From Doryteuthis pealeii (lineage: Eukaryota; Mollusca; Cephalopoda; Myopsida; Loliginidae): a stretch of 64,000 nucleotides of DNA. Below, piece by piece: positions 30,510 to 40,465 of this stretch (positions are counted from its first letter, which is position 1; each line of letters opens with the position of its first letter). The position numbers and the translations under genes are program-made. The notes beneath the pieces are model-generated. The model was not told the DNA's origin, did not search any database, and saw only the letters and a list, made by a program, of their open reading frames with translations. The stretch covers positions 90,093,991 through 90,157,990 of the forward strand of contig CM042138.1 of assembly GCA_023376005.1 (NCBI GenBank), in the 5' to 3' direction.

Positions 30510-33113
30510 CCGTCATTCTAGCCCAAGTAAGGACCAAAGTGTAGTATTGCATGTCACGAACAGCTCAGCCACCAGGATTCCATTCTTAAGCATCACAGGT
30601 CGCCACACACGGCCAACAAGTGGACCCATTGGGGGTGGGGGGCTTACCCCGCTATAGAGGTTCAGTCGGCGTATTCTATAGCTCAAGCAACAGTGTGGAC
30701 AAGATCAAGGCATTTATATTAGATGGTAAGCATCTGAAATTAGTATACCAGTTTACATACCTGGGTAGTAATATCTCATCTACAGAAAGCAATGTTTATA
30801 TAAGTATTTGAATGGCATGGAATGCTGTTAACAGATTATCGATCATACCAAAATTTGATCTCACTGATAAGATAAAACTAGAATTATTCCAAGATGTAGC
30901 CGTGTCAGTACTACTGTATAGCTGTACCACCTGGACTAACTAAACGCTTTGAGAAAAAGCTTGACGGGAGTTACACAAAGATCCTACGTAGTCTCTTTAA
31001 CAAATTCCCACGAGGGAAGCAGACGTACGGTCACTTGACCTCTATGACACAAACAATTTAAATAAGACGAACAAGACAGAATGGATACAGCTGGAGAAGT
31101 GAAGTTCTCCCGTGGACACCTACACATGGACACAGCAGTGTACGGCGACCAACAAATCCAATATTAATCAATTCTGGGCTGAACTTGCACAAAGGTGTCA
31201 AAATTAGGGTGACCCAGAAAAAACAGAAACTAAATTATTTATTTATTTTCCCATTAAACTAATCTTAAACCCCAACACTAACCATAACCCCTAAGCCTAA
31301 GCCTAACCCCTAAGCCTAACCCTAACCCTAACCCTAAACCCACCTAGTTAAAATTAACAATTTTATTACAAAATTTGTGGGTTCTGTTTTTTTGGTCACC
31401 GGTATACAGGGTGACCCAGAAAAAACAGAACCAAAATTATTTACTCATTTTCCCATTAAACTAACCCTAAACCCCAACCCTAACCCTAATCCTAACTCTA
31501 ACCCTAACCCTAAACCCTAAACCTAGACCCCCATAGTCAAAATTAACAGTTTTATTACAAAATTTGTGGGTTCTGTTTTTTCTGGGTCACTCTAATTTTG
31601 ACACCTTTGTGCAAGTTCAGCCCAACTCTGTGTGGATTCTGGATGCTGCTCGGAGGACCGATAGGGACGGTTGGTGATAGAGAGTTATAGATATCAGTGC
31701 TGTTAGTGCGATCTGCTGCTGCTGCTGCTGATGATGATGATGTTTGGCTTGGTTTCTTTTAGAATAAGGAACGCGAAATTAAAATAAGGTAGTTAGATCT
31801 GAGACCATTTAATATCTCCTTTAATATTCTTAAAACTTCAGATAATAATGAAGAAAATGAGTGAACGCTTAGTAATTAAATATTCAGATACACTTGGATT
31901 CAATTTTCACACAATTGAAAATCTATTAGTTTCAGTAATCACTCTTGACAGATCTTTATAGTTTTTAATCAATATTTAACAGAAACCGCATCTCTTCATA
32001 ATTATTCGCGTACATTTCTTTTATACCCTTTTCTATGATTTCTAAAAGCTCCTGTGTATTATTGTATAAAAATTATCGGGGTATCAGCTAACATCCATAT
32101 CCTTGTAATGTAGCGAATTGTCAAAGTAACATTGAACATTTCGTTAAGGAAAATAGAAAGTCAATTTACAAAAGAATTAAAGCGGGAGGGGACTTATGCT
32201 AATTTAAAACTTTGCAATTCCGAAGATAATTTTTTTTATTGGACAACATATCCAAGGCAGGGCAGTATAATTCAGACCAAAGAGTGTGTAGCACTGGAAA
32301 ACATGGGTAGCAGCGTGGTGGATGTGAGACGTGGAGGATGAACCCAAAACGGGTTAACGATGTGCTTCACGAGATTCTGGGCCAATCAACCTCCTAGGTC
32401 AATAGACAGGATCAAATAGTCAGGTAACTACTACTACTCATCTCTAAGCTTGGTGCCTAATTGGTGAGATCAAAAAGAACATACCCGAAATATTTAAAAA
32501 TGATATTATCTTTCAATTATTACATGTACATAAAAAGAAAGTTCATGATACAAATCTGTGGTATATTGGTTAATAAGAAACGGAAGCACCGTTTCGGCCA
32601 TTGTTTTGATAAGAAACGGAAGCACCGTTTCGGCCATCTTTGAGTTGTGATAATAAAAAGGTGGAAGTGATTACTTTTCCCGGATTACGTACAACTGGAC
32701 TACTTGTTGTGTTCTTTATTTGATAAGCAAGCTGCAACAAAATCCCAAACCTCAAAAAGATAATGATTCTCCAAGGAACACAAAGGAGTTCAGTAAGAAA
32801 AGGGTTGAATGCACTTAAAGGTTTTCCTTGGGTTGGTCAGCTTTGAGAAGAGAGCAAGGATGTATGTGCTTATTCGCTCAATGAGCAAGAAACAAGAAAG
32901 ACGCTCGTCTTATTCGTTCATAGTCGAGTCACCAAGAGAGCAAAGAATTAAGAGTTTGAATTGTCACGTGACCAACGGACACGTGACGTGGAAAGCCCCG
33001 CCTAAAATTCCAAGGGAGACAGTTATATTTGTGTCCCGAAAATCATATTAAATGTTACTTACATACAACCAAGTGAAAACAGCCGTCTCCATGTCGTCTC
33101 GTCTTTATAAAAG
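24305..33113 (-). CDS. Gene A: Trp/His-rich suckerin-like structural protein (damaged)
   Basis: Coding exons are 33063-33092 (ATG), 29467-29505 and 24305-26170, all on the minus strand. The product is a secreted repeat protein of the suckerin type (sucker-ring-teeth building material, extracellular). After a signal peptide ending near 'SSTNAIFPG', the large exon carries ten 'YPAATTVSHSTHA(I/V)PH' blocks spaced about 165 bp apart. They are separated by runs of GGWGHGF/I/L heptads. In known suckerins the Ala/Thr/Ser/His blocks form beta-sheet and the Gly-rich blocks are Tyr-rich; here Trp and His dominate. Lesions: a missing base in exon 1 (33072-33075), -2 at about 25735, -1 at 25660-25662, -1 at 25349-25351, a compound indel at about 24826-24836, and an in-frame TAA at 24372-24374. 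Either a decaying paralogue or an error-rich assembly. Confidence 0.82.
26318..26953 (+). mobile_element. Non-autonomous Helitron-like element H2
   Basis: Starts A|TCTTATTATAATGGAGATTG. Ends with the hairpin 'gcacccggagggtgc', then 'atatatttgCTAG|T'. About 636 bp with no protein. Sits in intron 2 of gene A. Confidence 0.82.
26965..27575 (+). mobile_element. Helitron-like element H3, 3'-truncated
   Basis: Colinear with H2 from 'ctgtctgtaaccgaaactat' to 'aaatacttgcacctgg'. It loses its terminal hairpin and CTAG to an AT microsatellite at 27578. It lies about 10 bp after H2. Confidence 0.75.
27578..27628. repeat. (AT)n microsatellite
   Basis: AT run with one phase break, abutting the broken 3' end of H3. 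Confidence 0.95.
27859..27905 (+). repeat. (TC)n microsatellite
   Basis: TC run with one CCC interruption. Confidence 0.95.
28171..28486. repeat. Two AT microsatellites flanking a tRNA-like SINE head
   Basis: AT runs lie at 28171-28203 and 28434-28486. Between them, on the minus strand, 'cctcacgtggtgtaatggtta' and 'tgagttcaagtctcatcggg' resemble A and B boxes, as at 8775-8935. Confidence 0.65.
28590..28760 (-). repeat. Dispersed repeat with two CTGANGA...GAAA cores
   Basis: On the minus strand 28607-28633 reads 'ctgaagatgatttt...aaatcgaaat', with the arms GATTT/AAATC able to pair. 28728-28741 reads 'ctgatgacgaaacg'. No coding capacity. Confidence 0.45.
28903..29052. repeat. Hairpin element with ~50-bp arms
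   Basis: 'aataacaaaatgatatgaaa...taataatagaaaaatgtaga' (28906-28952) is inverted at about 28988-29046. The spacer is about 35 bp and includes 'gaccttcctcagag'. Confidence 0.8.
29195..29301 (+). repeat. (TA)n(TG)n microsatellite
   Basis: AT run followed by two TG runs separated by 'ttgcgcgcgta'. Confidence 0.95.
29388..29440. repeat. Single end of the 4787-type MITE
   Basis: 'acaaggtgtgtcaaaaaagtac' matches the terminus of 4787-4950. The other end is not found. Lies 25 bp from gene A exon 2. Confidence 0.5.
29467..29505 (-). CDS. Gene A: signal-peptide exon 2 (39 bp)
   Basis: Flanked by the acceptor 'atctttacag' and donor GTAAGT. In the frame set by gene B it encodes 'LLAICSSTNAIFPG' (first and last codons split). 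The cleavage site is expected after NA. Same size and phase as 60281-60319. Confidence 0.8.
29703..30693 (+). repeat. S-family repeat, copy 5, with nested SINE and microsatellite
   Basis: Segments 29703-29848, about 30090-30340 and 30510-30693 are colinear S sequence ('ggttggattttacggcatat', 'gtactaccaatccgagtcag', 'cataggtgttagggcttgac', 'cagctcagccaccaggattc', 'gttcagtcggcgtattctat'). A family-1 SINE interrupts it at 29849-30089. A TC/AT microsatellite with unrelated text interrupts it at 30341-30508. Confidence 0.75.
29849..30089 (+). repeat. tRNA-derived SINE (family 1), near full length
   Basis: 'ggttagctcagtcggtagag' (A box), 'ccacaagg' and 'ctagttcgataccggcc' (B box) form a good tRNA-like head. 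The body is 'gagcagcacagggatatgag', 'gtggcgccccgtctcagacg', 'ggtctagcgctaatgaaaag', 'atagactccctcgctgtttg' and 'gctgataccgac'. Inserted in an S element in intron 1 of gene A. Confidence 0.8.
30693..31176 (+). pseudogene. LINE reverse-transcriptase C-terminal fragment, part 1
   Basis: The broken plus-strand translation reads 'YQFTYLGSNISSTESNV', 'AWNAVNRLSIIPKFDLTDKI', 'LFQDVAVSVLLYSCTTWT' and 'FEKKLDGSYTKILRS'. This is the thumb/C-terminal region of a non-LTR reverse transcriptase. An in-frame stop and frameshifts are present. It is interrupted at 31177 by a foldback element and resumes at 31623. Confidence 0.8.
31177..31622. mobile_element. Foldback element with two (CCCTAA)n cores
   Basis: The termini 'ggctgaacttgcacaaaggt' and its inverse 'acctttgtgcaagttcagcc' flank two tandem sub-units. 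Each runs from 'gggtgacccagaaaaaacag' through a telomere-like CCCTAA array to 'ttctgttttttctgggtcac' or a close variant. The flanking 8-mers 'caattctg' (31169-31176) and 'caactctg' (31623-31630) match at 7 of 8. Non-coding. Confidence 0.8.
31623..31730 (+). pseudogene. LINE fragment, part 2
   Basis: 'ttctggatgctgctcggagg', 'accgatagggacggttggtg' continues the post-RT segment typical of this LINE tail, then a (GCT)n(GAT)n run. Confidence 0.6.
31731..32960. other. Intron 1 of gene A, mostly unique sequence
   Basis: No gene recognised. A direct 35-bp duplication at about 32570-32636 carries the small hairpin 'gaaacgg...ccgtttc' twice. Confidence 0.5.
32961..32991 (-). promoter_or_regulatory. 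Paired CACGTG E-boxes near gene A exon 1
   Basis: Two CACGTG palindromes (32965-32970 and 32980-32985) lie 15 bp apart and about 80 bp inside intron 1 of gene A. A GC-rich 'gccccgcc' sits close by. They could bind bHLH factors. No equivalent is seen near gene B, so this is only a candidate. Confidence 0.25.
33063..33113 (-). CDS. Gene A: first coding exon, with one-base deletion
   Basis: The acceptor 'ttattcaacag' is followed by 21 bp of 5' UTR, ATG at 33092 and donor GTAAGT. The coding part is 30 bp, against 31 bp in gene B. The alignment loses one base at 33072-33075, so the splice phase no longer fits and read-through would hit a stop at the start of the repeat exon. The upstream acceptor implies an untranslated exon further 5', which I cannot locate. 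Confidence 0.72.
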
Positions 33114-33759
33114 CTGTTGAATAAATTATGAAAAATGAATGAATAAATTAGAAAAAAATACATCGTAATATTTAATTAGAACCTTATTCATAAAATTTGA
33201 AAGTTCGGAAAGTAATAATGTTTTTGCAAAGAGTTTATATAAGCAAAATTTTTATTTAAATATAAAGGTATTCGGAACGTAATGGTGTTTTACCGAAAGG
33301 GGTAAGTTAACTTTACTAAAATATTAGGTTTTTAAGAAAGAAATTTGGTTTTACTAGAAATGATATATAAACAAATGTAAGATAATTTTACTTACATAGT
33401 AAAGTGTTCACAAAGTAATAACGTTTTGTCGGAAAGGATATTTAAACAAATGTTAATGTTATTTAGATATTTGGCTATTCGGAAAGTAAAATACCAGAGA
33501 GGACAGAAAAATAAATGCAAGTTAATATTATGATTAAAAATTTCATTTCAAAGCAAAAATCCTATAAAATATCGATCAATTTTGAAGATATTTATAATAT
33601 TTTTGAAAGTTTACTTTATAAGAATTGTAAGTTCGGTTTGGTTTGTTCAGTTAGGTTTACAGTATGTTAATTCTTATTGAGTTATTTATTACCGAAGTCA
33701 GTCTTTTTGAAAATAATAATAAGGTTTCAAGTATTTACATATTAGTATTAATTGTACGA

Positions 33760-33845
33760 CCGTTTTCATCTTGCAACACCCTCTGGTTAAAGTGAGACCG
33801 TCCCAATTGTCCAAGATGAAATGCAAAAATGTAAATTCGGAGCAA
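33760..33845 (+). repeat. T-family fragment
   Basis: 'accctctggttaaagtgaga', 'ccaagatgaaatgcaaaaat' as at 885-950. Confidence 0.55.
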
Positions 33846-33913
33846 TGAAATACGTAGTTACTTTCTAATCACATTAATATTCATCGCTTTGTGCATTTCG
33901 ATATTTACAATTA

Positions 33914-34528
33914 CTAGCAAATATATTCACCCTGTATGTATTTAAGTTTTAATGTAATAGAATATGATATTAAATTAGAAAAGCTAATGAAACTAAGTAA
34001 GAATGCAGAAAAAAGATTTTAAACAGAGGTAGGATAATCGAAAAATAGAACAAATGAAACATACTCTTCCATCATTCCGTCTTTCATAGGTAAATTTTTA
34101 TAATTTAACTATTTAGTTAAAATAGGAAGTAAAGAATAAAATTACACTTATTTCTTCTTGTTAATGGATTTCTTTAAGATTTATTCCCGAATTTTTGCTC
34201 ATATTCATTAAATAAAAATAAACATTTAAAAATCAATAATATCAAGCAAATATTTATTAAAATAAAATTTTTAATATCCATATTCAAATTATCTTCCCGT
34301 TCGCACTGTAAACCGCTATTTTGTTGTATGTATAGATACAATTGTATGTTATTACTATGTAGAGAAGGCAAACAGTATTAATAAAATAAAAAACTTTTAT
34401 TGATAATTGATGTATAAATAAAAATAAAATCATGGAGAATGTGACATAAATAACTTAGGGAATTGTGACTTGAGTAGTGATATAGTTTCGGTTACAGACA
34501 GACAAACACAATCTCCATTATAATAAGA
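33914..34528 (-). mobile_element. Non-autonomous Helitron-like element H4
   Basis: Minus-strand copy: A|TCTTATTATAATGGAGATTG at 34528 to CTAG|T at 33914. It has the expected internal blocks ('gtttacagtgcgaacgggaa', 'tttttatttaatgaatatga'). The 3' hairpin is degenerate ('catacagggtga'). Confidence 0.8.
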
Positions 34529-34714
34529 TTTATCAATTTTCTAACTCTATATTTCCTTTTGAATATCCTTTCAGGGGATCAATAAAAATATTGTTCCTTC
34601 TTACTGGTTCCTTCATATATTTGGCCATGTATCGAAACTAAGTAACAACTCATGAATGTGTATGTATTTACCCAACCCATCCGCTACGGACAAGATGTGA
34701 TACATGGTCAGAGG

Positions 34715-34960
34715 GAGTCCCCGTGACGTAGTGGCTAACGTGCTAGAATGAAACATCATAGTAAGCGAGTTCGAACTCCAGTCACGCTATTATGTTTACT
34801 TTCGGATTAATACTCTTTGGAAAGGTATGAAATAGTACCACAACTCAATGTATACATAGTAACATTACTGTTCTTTTATAAGGATGGTTTTGGCATTAAA
34901 TAACCCACAACGATTGATATGACATTAAACACAGAAACCAAAACCAATACAAAGTTAATT
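34715..34960 (+). repeat. tRNA-derived SINE (family 2)
   Basis: The head is 'gtagtggctaacgtgcta' and 'gcgagttcgaactccagtca'. The body is 'ggattaatactctttggaaa', and the 3' region 'ggttttggcattaaataacc' ends 'aaaccaaaacca'. The last part is related to the S-family 3' end. Confidence 0.75.
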
Positions 34961-35075
34961 TTTAACCTGAGTAAATCTATTTTGAATTCTTAGAGTTTTC
35001 CTTCTCCTTGATTAGTTGCCTAACTTTCCTACTATAGATTATGTTATATACCCTTCTACGATATCGGGTATATAA

Positions 35076-35080
<5 letters not shown>

Positions 35081-35159
<79 letters not shown>
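35081..35159 (+). repeat. (GA)n microsatellite
   Basis: GA run with two small interruptions. Confidence 0.97.
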
Positions 35160-35162
<3 letters not shown>

Positions 35163-35814
35163 GATATGATAGTTGATAGTCTTACTTTACATTCTTCTTA
35201 CTTTGTCTACTCGTCTGGACGCCATATTCTCTGTTGGGCTTCTGTTAAGGGTTGGTTCTTCTTCGTTGAGTCTTCATTGTGCTGGGCTGGACATTACTTA
35301 TTTTAATATCTAATTAACATAACAAGACTTGTTTGTTTCTTGATCAAGCTTTTATTTTAAACCCTGCCCATTTGATTCCGCCGCTGGGGAGTTGCGAAGA
35401 GACATCCCTAGGGTGCCGGCTCGCACCTGACTAACTAAACTAAAACTTATTCCCACACGTCTGTAATGGCGAGTTTTCAAGGGATCAAATCAAAAGGTTA
35501 TTACCCGTTCGTAATTCGCGGGTAATTTTCCATAGACCCCGTTATTCTAAATTAACTTACCCTAATTCAAAGTTCTAACTACGTATACGTTCATGATTTA
35601 TAACTGCTCATAAATTATGTAACAATTAGAGGAATAAGAGATAGACTCTTTTCACGAAATAAAAGGCACGCAGCCTCCTGTCTATGATTTAAACTCGGGT
35701 CGCAGATTCCATTTCCTATGGCGATATAAAATGATTGTGAATAAAATTATCATTAAAGAATGACAAATTCATTGGAATGCACTCATAAATAACAAACTTC
35801 AAAACATTAAACCT

Positions 35815-35975
35815 ACCATTGGAGAATGGAACTTAAAATACAACAAAAATAGAAGAGAACAAGTTGTGCTGGCCCGCCTTCACATGAGCCACTCCTACAT
35901 CACCCATCACCATTTACTCGAGGCACAGAATCCCAAATATGCACTACATGCCAAGAAAGTTTTACAGTGAAACTT
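35815..35975 (+). pseudogene. LINE/Jockey-type RNase H-end fragment
   Basis: The plus-strand translation has 'EQVVLARLHMSHSYITHHHL' and 'EAQNPKYALHAK'. This matches the end of LINE ORF2 proteins (LARLRIGHT.LTH..LL...P..C..C), but the terminal Cys residues are replaced. Both ends are missing. Confidence 0.75.
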
Positions 35976-36359
35976 TGATCTAGTACGAACAAAATACTTC
36001 CTAGTAAGTAATTTGAAAAACACTTTTCACGAAAATAAGACCATCCATGATATTAAATAATATAGTTCAAATATATATATATATACATGTACAAGCATAC
36101 ATTCAATTGTTTTCTACCAAACTATCGTTACGAATCTATTTCAAAACCCTGTCCTCTAAAATGACCCACTAAGGTTGATATGCCGTAAAACAAAATAAAC
36201 CAAACAATTCTATGACGATAACCATTACACCAGCACCTTCACAAATCATGACTGTATCAGACGAAGCAAAGAATTGTAATTAGTAGTTAGTTAATAACTA
36301 CAAACCATTGACTATCAATCGTAAATTATGCTGTATGTATCAATCCTGTGTCAAGCTTT

Positions 36360-36955
36360 GGTTTGCTTTGTTTTACGGCATATCAACCTCGGTGAATCAT
36401 TTAATGCCGACAAAGTTGTGAAATAAATTCATTCTTAATGCATAATACAATTTTGTTTGTCAACTCATGTTTTTTTATTTAACCCATACATGGAACCCTA
36501 ACAGGTACTACCACTCCGGGTCAGAGTGGACCAGGGAGCAATGGTGATGAAGGGGTGCTCCACATTCCCCAAACATCCAGAACTGGAACCTCAGCATCAG
36601 ATAGAGTTTAACGTCATTCCCATGACATGTAGACCCTCAGTTACCGCCTTCTAGCACCCATATGATAAGAGGGTTGCCATTAGGGCAATATGATTGCGAA
36701 AATCATATAGGTGCTAGGGCTTGACGTGACCAGCCGATTGATCGCAGGGGGTCTTTCCAACCGCCCGTCTAGCTCAATATAGGGCCAAAGTGGAGTATTG
36801 CAAGTCATGAACTGCTCATCCACCTGGGATCTATCCTTAAGCATCACGGGTCGCCACCCCGGACAACAGGTTACTCCATTGGGGGAGGCTTGCCATCCTG
36901 CAGAGGTGCAGTCGGTGTATTCTAACGCCCCACCGACAGGGCGTCAATCCTGTGT
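36360..36955 (+). repeat. S-family repeat, copy 6 (near complete)
   Basis: Runs from 'tggtttgctttgttttacgg' through 'ccactccgggtcagagtgga', 'catataggtgctagggcttg', 'gaactgctcatccacctggg', 'gtcgccaccccggacaacag' and 'cagaggtgcagtcggtgtat' to 'caccgacagggcg'. Confidence 0.85.
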
Positions 36956-38000
36956 CAAGTCGCTCAATGCACTACTGATTCTATGAAACCCAGTACTCTA
37001 TGTTTCATAGTGGAATCATCGGTGACTAAACCGGTAATACCAAACATTTTTCTAATGAGGAGAATCGCTAGACAACCTGCAAAACGAAAAATAAGATCTA
37101 TAAAAGGGCAGAGGAAGCTCTTTTCTCGACGGTTATCTAGCACATTATTTCTAAAGTTCACCCCTCGTCATCGCGGCAAGCTATGCCGTCGGGAACTTAA
37201 TTTCCTGGTAGGGTCACCAAAGGCAGACAGGTCTGGTACCCAGTGGTATTAGGGCCACAACCCGGCCAAAGGGACTCTGACGAAAATCCAAAGGGCGTCT
37301 ACATAATCGCTAAGAATCAACTGCTTTTGGCGCACTTGTCACTGCGTCTGTGGAAAATCTGCGGCAAACAAGAGCATCTCCTTTCCCTGACCGGGAAATG
37401 CATTTGAGGTTTGGGGACCACTTGTGAATTTCATATTCTTTTGTTACTCCTATGAATACACCACAGGAAAATTCGCTGATTACAGCCGGCTCAACCAACT
37501 CAGGTAATTGCCGTAACAATAAGTAACTAAATAAGTATGTACCAATCGTATCAGCACTGAAAGAAATGTATAAATTATTTTGTAAATTAATAGGCACAAA
37601 GAAAGAATAAAAAAAGAACGGACAAACCTGAGATGTACAAGGGAAGGCAATTGAATCCGAAGACTGTCGAGTTAATCAACAAAGGCCTTTTTATAAGAAA
37701 GATTTCAACATCCCCCGCAAATTAGAAAAGAAGTGAAAATCTTTGAAGTTGTAGCTAAATTCATAAATTATCTATAAATTGTGGGAATGGCGGTCTTCAA
37801 CAAGCTTTCAATAACAGTTAACAAATCATAAAACCAATTTTAAATTCAATTATCTGATATTTTCTCACATTTCAAACTTGGAAATAAGAGTTAAATATTC
37901 AAATCGAACATAAATATATATTTTTATCTTTTGTTTAAAATTACAAAGAAAAATTAACTAATTATTTGTCTAGGAAATTGACGCTTAAAATTTATAATTA
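36956..38000. other. No recognised gene
   Basis: 36970-37260 is locally GC-richer and has a short plus-strand frame (36983-37252) with Arg/Lys-rich text, but no family is recognised. The remainder is AT-rich. Confidence 0.4.
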
Positions 38001-38004
38001 GATA

Positions 38005-38165
38005 TATGAGTAGCACAGGGATCCGTGCAGTAAAGTGAATAACTGATGTTTGGTGTGGCGCTCCGTCTCAGACACCCAAAGAATCTCCTTGATCTAGTCC
38101 TAGTGAAAAGGGGATTGACTCCCTCACTGTCTGGCTGATACCGACTTTAGACCACACCGACAACT
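38005..38165 (+). repeat. tRNA-derived SINE (family 1), 5'-truncated
   Basis: Body only: 'gagtagcacagggatccgtg', 'gtggcgctccgtctcagaca', 'gattgactccctcactgtct' and 'ggctgataccgac'. Confidence 0.75.
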
Positions 38166-38762
38166 TATTTATTGGAGAGACTGGGGCTTTAGAATACACC
38201 GGATGAACCTCTGCAGAAAGGTTTGACCCCTCCTAATTAGGTAACCTATTGGTCGTGGGTGAGAACGCGTTATGCTTAAGGATATAACTCTGGTGGCTGA
38301 GCAATCCATGAAATGCAACACTCTACTTTGGTACTTACTTAGGGCAAGTGGAGAGCCCCCCCCCCGATCAATCGGCTGGTTACATCAAGCCCTAGCATCT
38401 ATATGATTGCCGTTATGGCAAGCCCCAACCATTTTCATCATATATGTGCTGGAAAGTGGTAGCTGGGTGTCTTAATGTTCTGGGTATGACGTTAAACTCT
38501 ATTTGATGGTGAAGTTCCATTTCTGGAGCTCTGGGGAATGTGGAGTATCCCTTCATCCCCATTACTATCTGGTCCACTCTGAACCGGAGTGGTAGTACCT
38601 GTTAGGGTCCCATCTATGGGTTAAATAGAAAAATTTTTTAAAAATTTGTTTAAAAAATTGAGTTAAAAAAATTGAGTACCATCAAGAATGAATAAAAAAA
38701 ACGTCTCCGGCATAAAATAAGCCAACAAGAGTTGACATGCCATAAAATCCCACCAACCAACT
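38166..38762 (-). repeat. S-family repeat, copy 7 (near complete)
   Basis: Minus copy: 'tggggctttagaatacaccg', 'tggctgagcaatccatgaaa', 'gcatctatatgattgccg', 'gaaccggagtggtagtacct', 'cccatctatgggttaaatag' and the tail 'aaaatcccaccaacc'. Confidence 0.85.
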
Positions 38763-38774
38763 TTTATGTTCGTA

Positions 38775-39150
38775 ACTAAATGTCTAAATCAATGTCTGTA
38801 GCCTAATGATAAGGAAAGTATTTGTTGATTGATTAATTGATTTTAACGGCATGTCAACCCGTCTGGTGTCATTTTATGCTTTATGTTTATGTTTGGGGAA
38901 TTGCCTATATTTTATGTTCATATTAATTATTAATGCAGTTTTGTATCAGTTTTCATACACGGTTGTATGATATAAAGTATTCCTATCTAATACAAATAAT
39001 TTGCAAACAGATTTATTTGGCCCATTGATGGGAACCTAACCGGTACTACAACTCTAAGTCAGAGTGAACCTGGAAGTAATCTATCTATACACATATAAAG
39101 GACAGTTGATATGTATGTATGTATGTCCGGATGAAACTACGAAAATAAAA
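38775..39150 (+). repeat. ~370-bp dispersed block, inverted copy of 20920-21300
   Basis: See 20920-21300. The block ends near a (TGTA)n run and 'gtccggatgaaac'. Confidence 0.85.
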
Positions 39151-39176
39151 CAATTATCTACAAAATAAATAAATAA

Positions 39177-39178
<2 letters not shown>

Positions 39179-39233
<55 letters not shown>
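39179..39233. repeat. (AT)n microsatellite
   Basis: Perfect AT run of about 54 bp. Confidence 0.97.
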
Positions 39234-39236
<3 letters not shown>

Positions 39237-39584
39237 TAGATATCACCAATTCTTGCCTTTTGTGCAAAAATTATGATTTGATTTATATTAAAAAATCAAA
39301 ATATACATAGAATTGCATTGAAATTCTCCTTAAAAATGTCCAGTATTTGTAAATTTCAAAAGTAAACAAATACTCCAGTCGATGCTCGGTAGCCACTTCT
39401 AGTGGTAATATAAGGGATACACCACTGTCCTTTGAAGCTCCAGAACTTGAACCTCACGACCAGATACAGTTTTAGTATCAAATTACAAAAAAACTTTTTT
39501 TAGATTTCTTATTCCAATAGGGTGAACATTTGTTTTATAATCAGCGGATTATGTCAAGCACTAGCACATCTATGATGGCATTTT

Positions 39585-39855
39585 GTATACAGTTTATGAT
39601 ATCAAGTATTTATCTAATACAAATCATTTCAATTGGTATTTGTATACAGTTTTATGATTCAAGTATTTTATCTAATACAAATCATTTCAATTGGTATTTT
39701 GTATACAGTTTTATATCAAGTATTTTATCTAATACAAATCATTTCAATTGGTATTTTGTATACAGTTTTATGATATCAAGTATTTTATCTAATACAAATA
39801 TTTCAATTGTATTTGTATACATTTTATGATATCAAGTATTTATCTAATACAAATA
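39585..39855 (+). repeat. ~60-bp tandem repeat
   Basis: About 4.5 units of 'tttatctaatacaaatcatt', 'tcaattggtattttgtatac', 'agttttatgatatcaagtat'. Units differ mainly by one-base losses in T or A runs. Confidence 0.9.
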
Positions 39856-39945
39856 TTCAAATGTCTATTAGTCCATAGATGGGTTCCTAACAGGTGATCG
39901 TCGAACAGTCACAAAACAATTTATTTCGCTATCAGAGAAATTTGG

Positions 39946-40465
39946 TTTGGTTTGGTTTGTTTTGTTTTACGGATATCAATCTCGGTGGGCCATTTAATGC
40001 CGACAAAGTTATGAAATAGACTCATTCTTGATAGGTTTCTATTTAATCCATAGATGGAAACCTAACATGTACTACCACTCCGGGTCAGAATGAACCTGGG
40101 AGCAATGGTAATGAAGGAGTGCTCTACATTCCCCAGACCTCCAGGACTGGAACTTCACCATCAGGTAGAGTTTAACGTCATGCCCTGGACATGAAGACCC
40201 TCAGCACCACCTTCTAGTACCTATATGATAAAAAGTTTGGGGTTGTCATAAGAACATTATGGTTGGGAGAATCCGACCGCCCGTCTAGCCTAAGTAAGGA
40301 CCAAAGTGGAGTGTTGCAAGTCATGGACTGCTCAGCCACCAGGAATCTGTCCTTAAACATCATGGGACGCCATCCATGGCTAACAGGTGGCCTCATTGGA
40401 GAGGGGGTCTTACCCCTCTACATAGGTATAGTCGGTGTATTCTAAAGCCCCAGTCGACAGAGCTT
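39946..40465 (+). repeat. S-family repeat, copy 8, complete with target duplication
   Basis: The best delimited S copy: 520 bp flanked by the 12-bp direct repeat 'agagaaatttgg' (39934-39945 and 40466-40477). The left end is a run of TTTGG/TTTTG units (the element's 3' tail when read on the minus strand). The right end is '...tattctaaagccccagtcgacagagctt'. A tail plus a variable-length duplication indicates LINE-mediated retroposition. Confidence 0.88.

Noticed and set aside
33100..33113. TTTATAAAG as a TATA box for gene A
   Set aside because: It lies only ~10-20 bp before the ATG and directly after a splice acceptor, so transcription would start inside the coding region. Gene B has no equivalent.
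36983..37252. 89-codon Arg-rich frame
   Set aside because: No family recognised; overlapping frame on the other strand; most likely part of an unidentified repeat.
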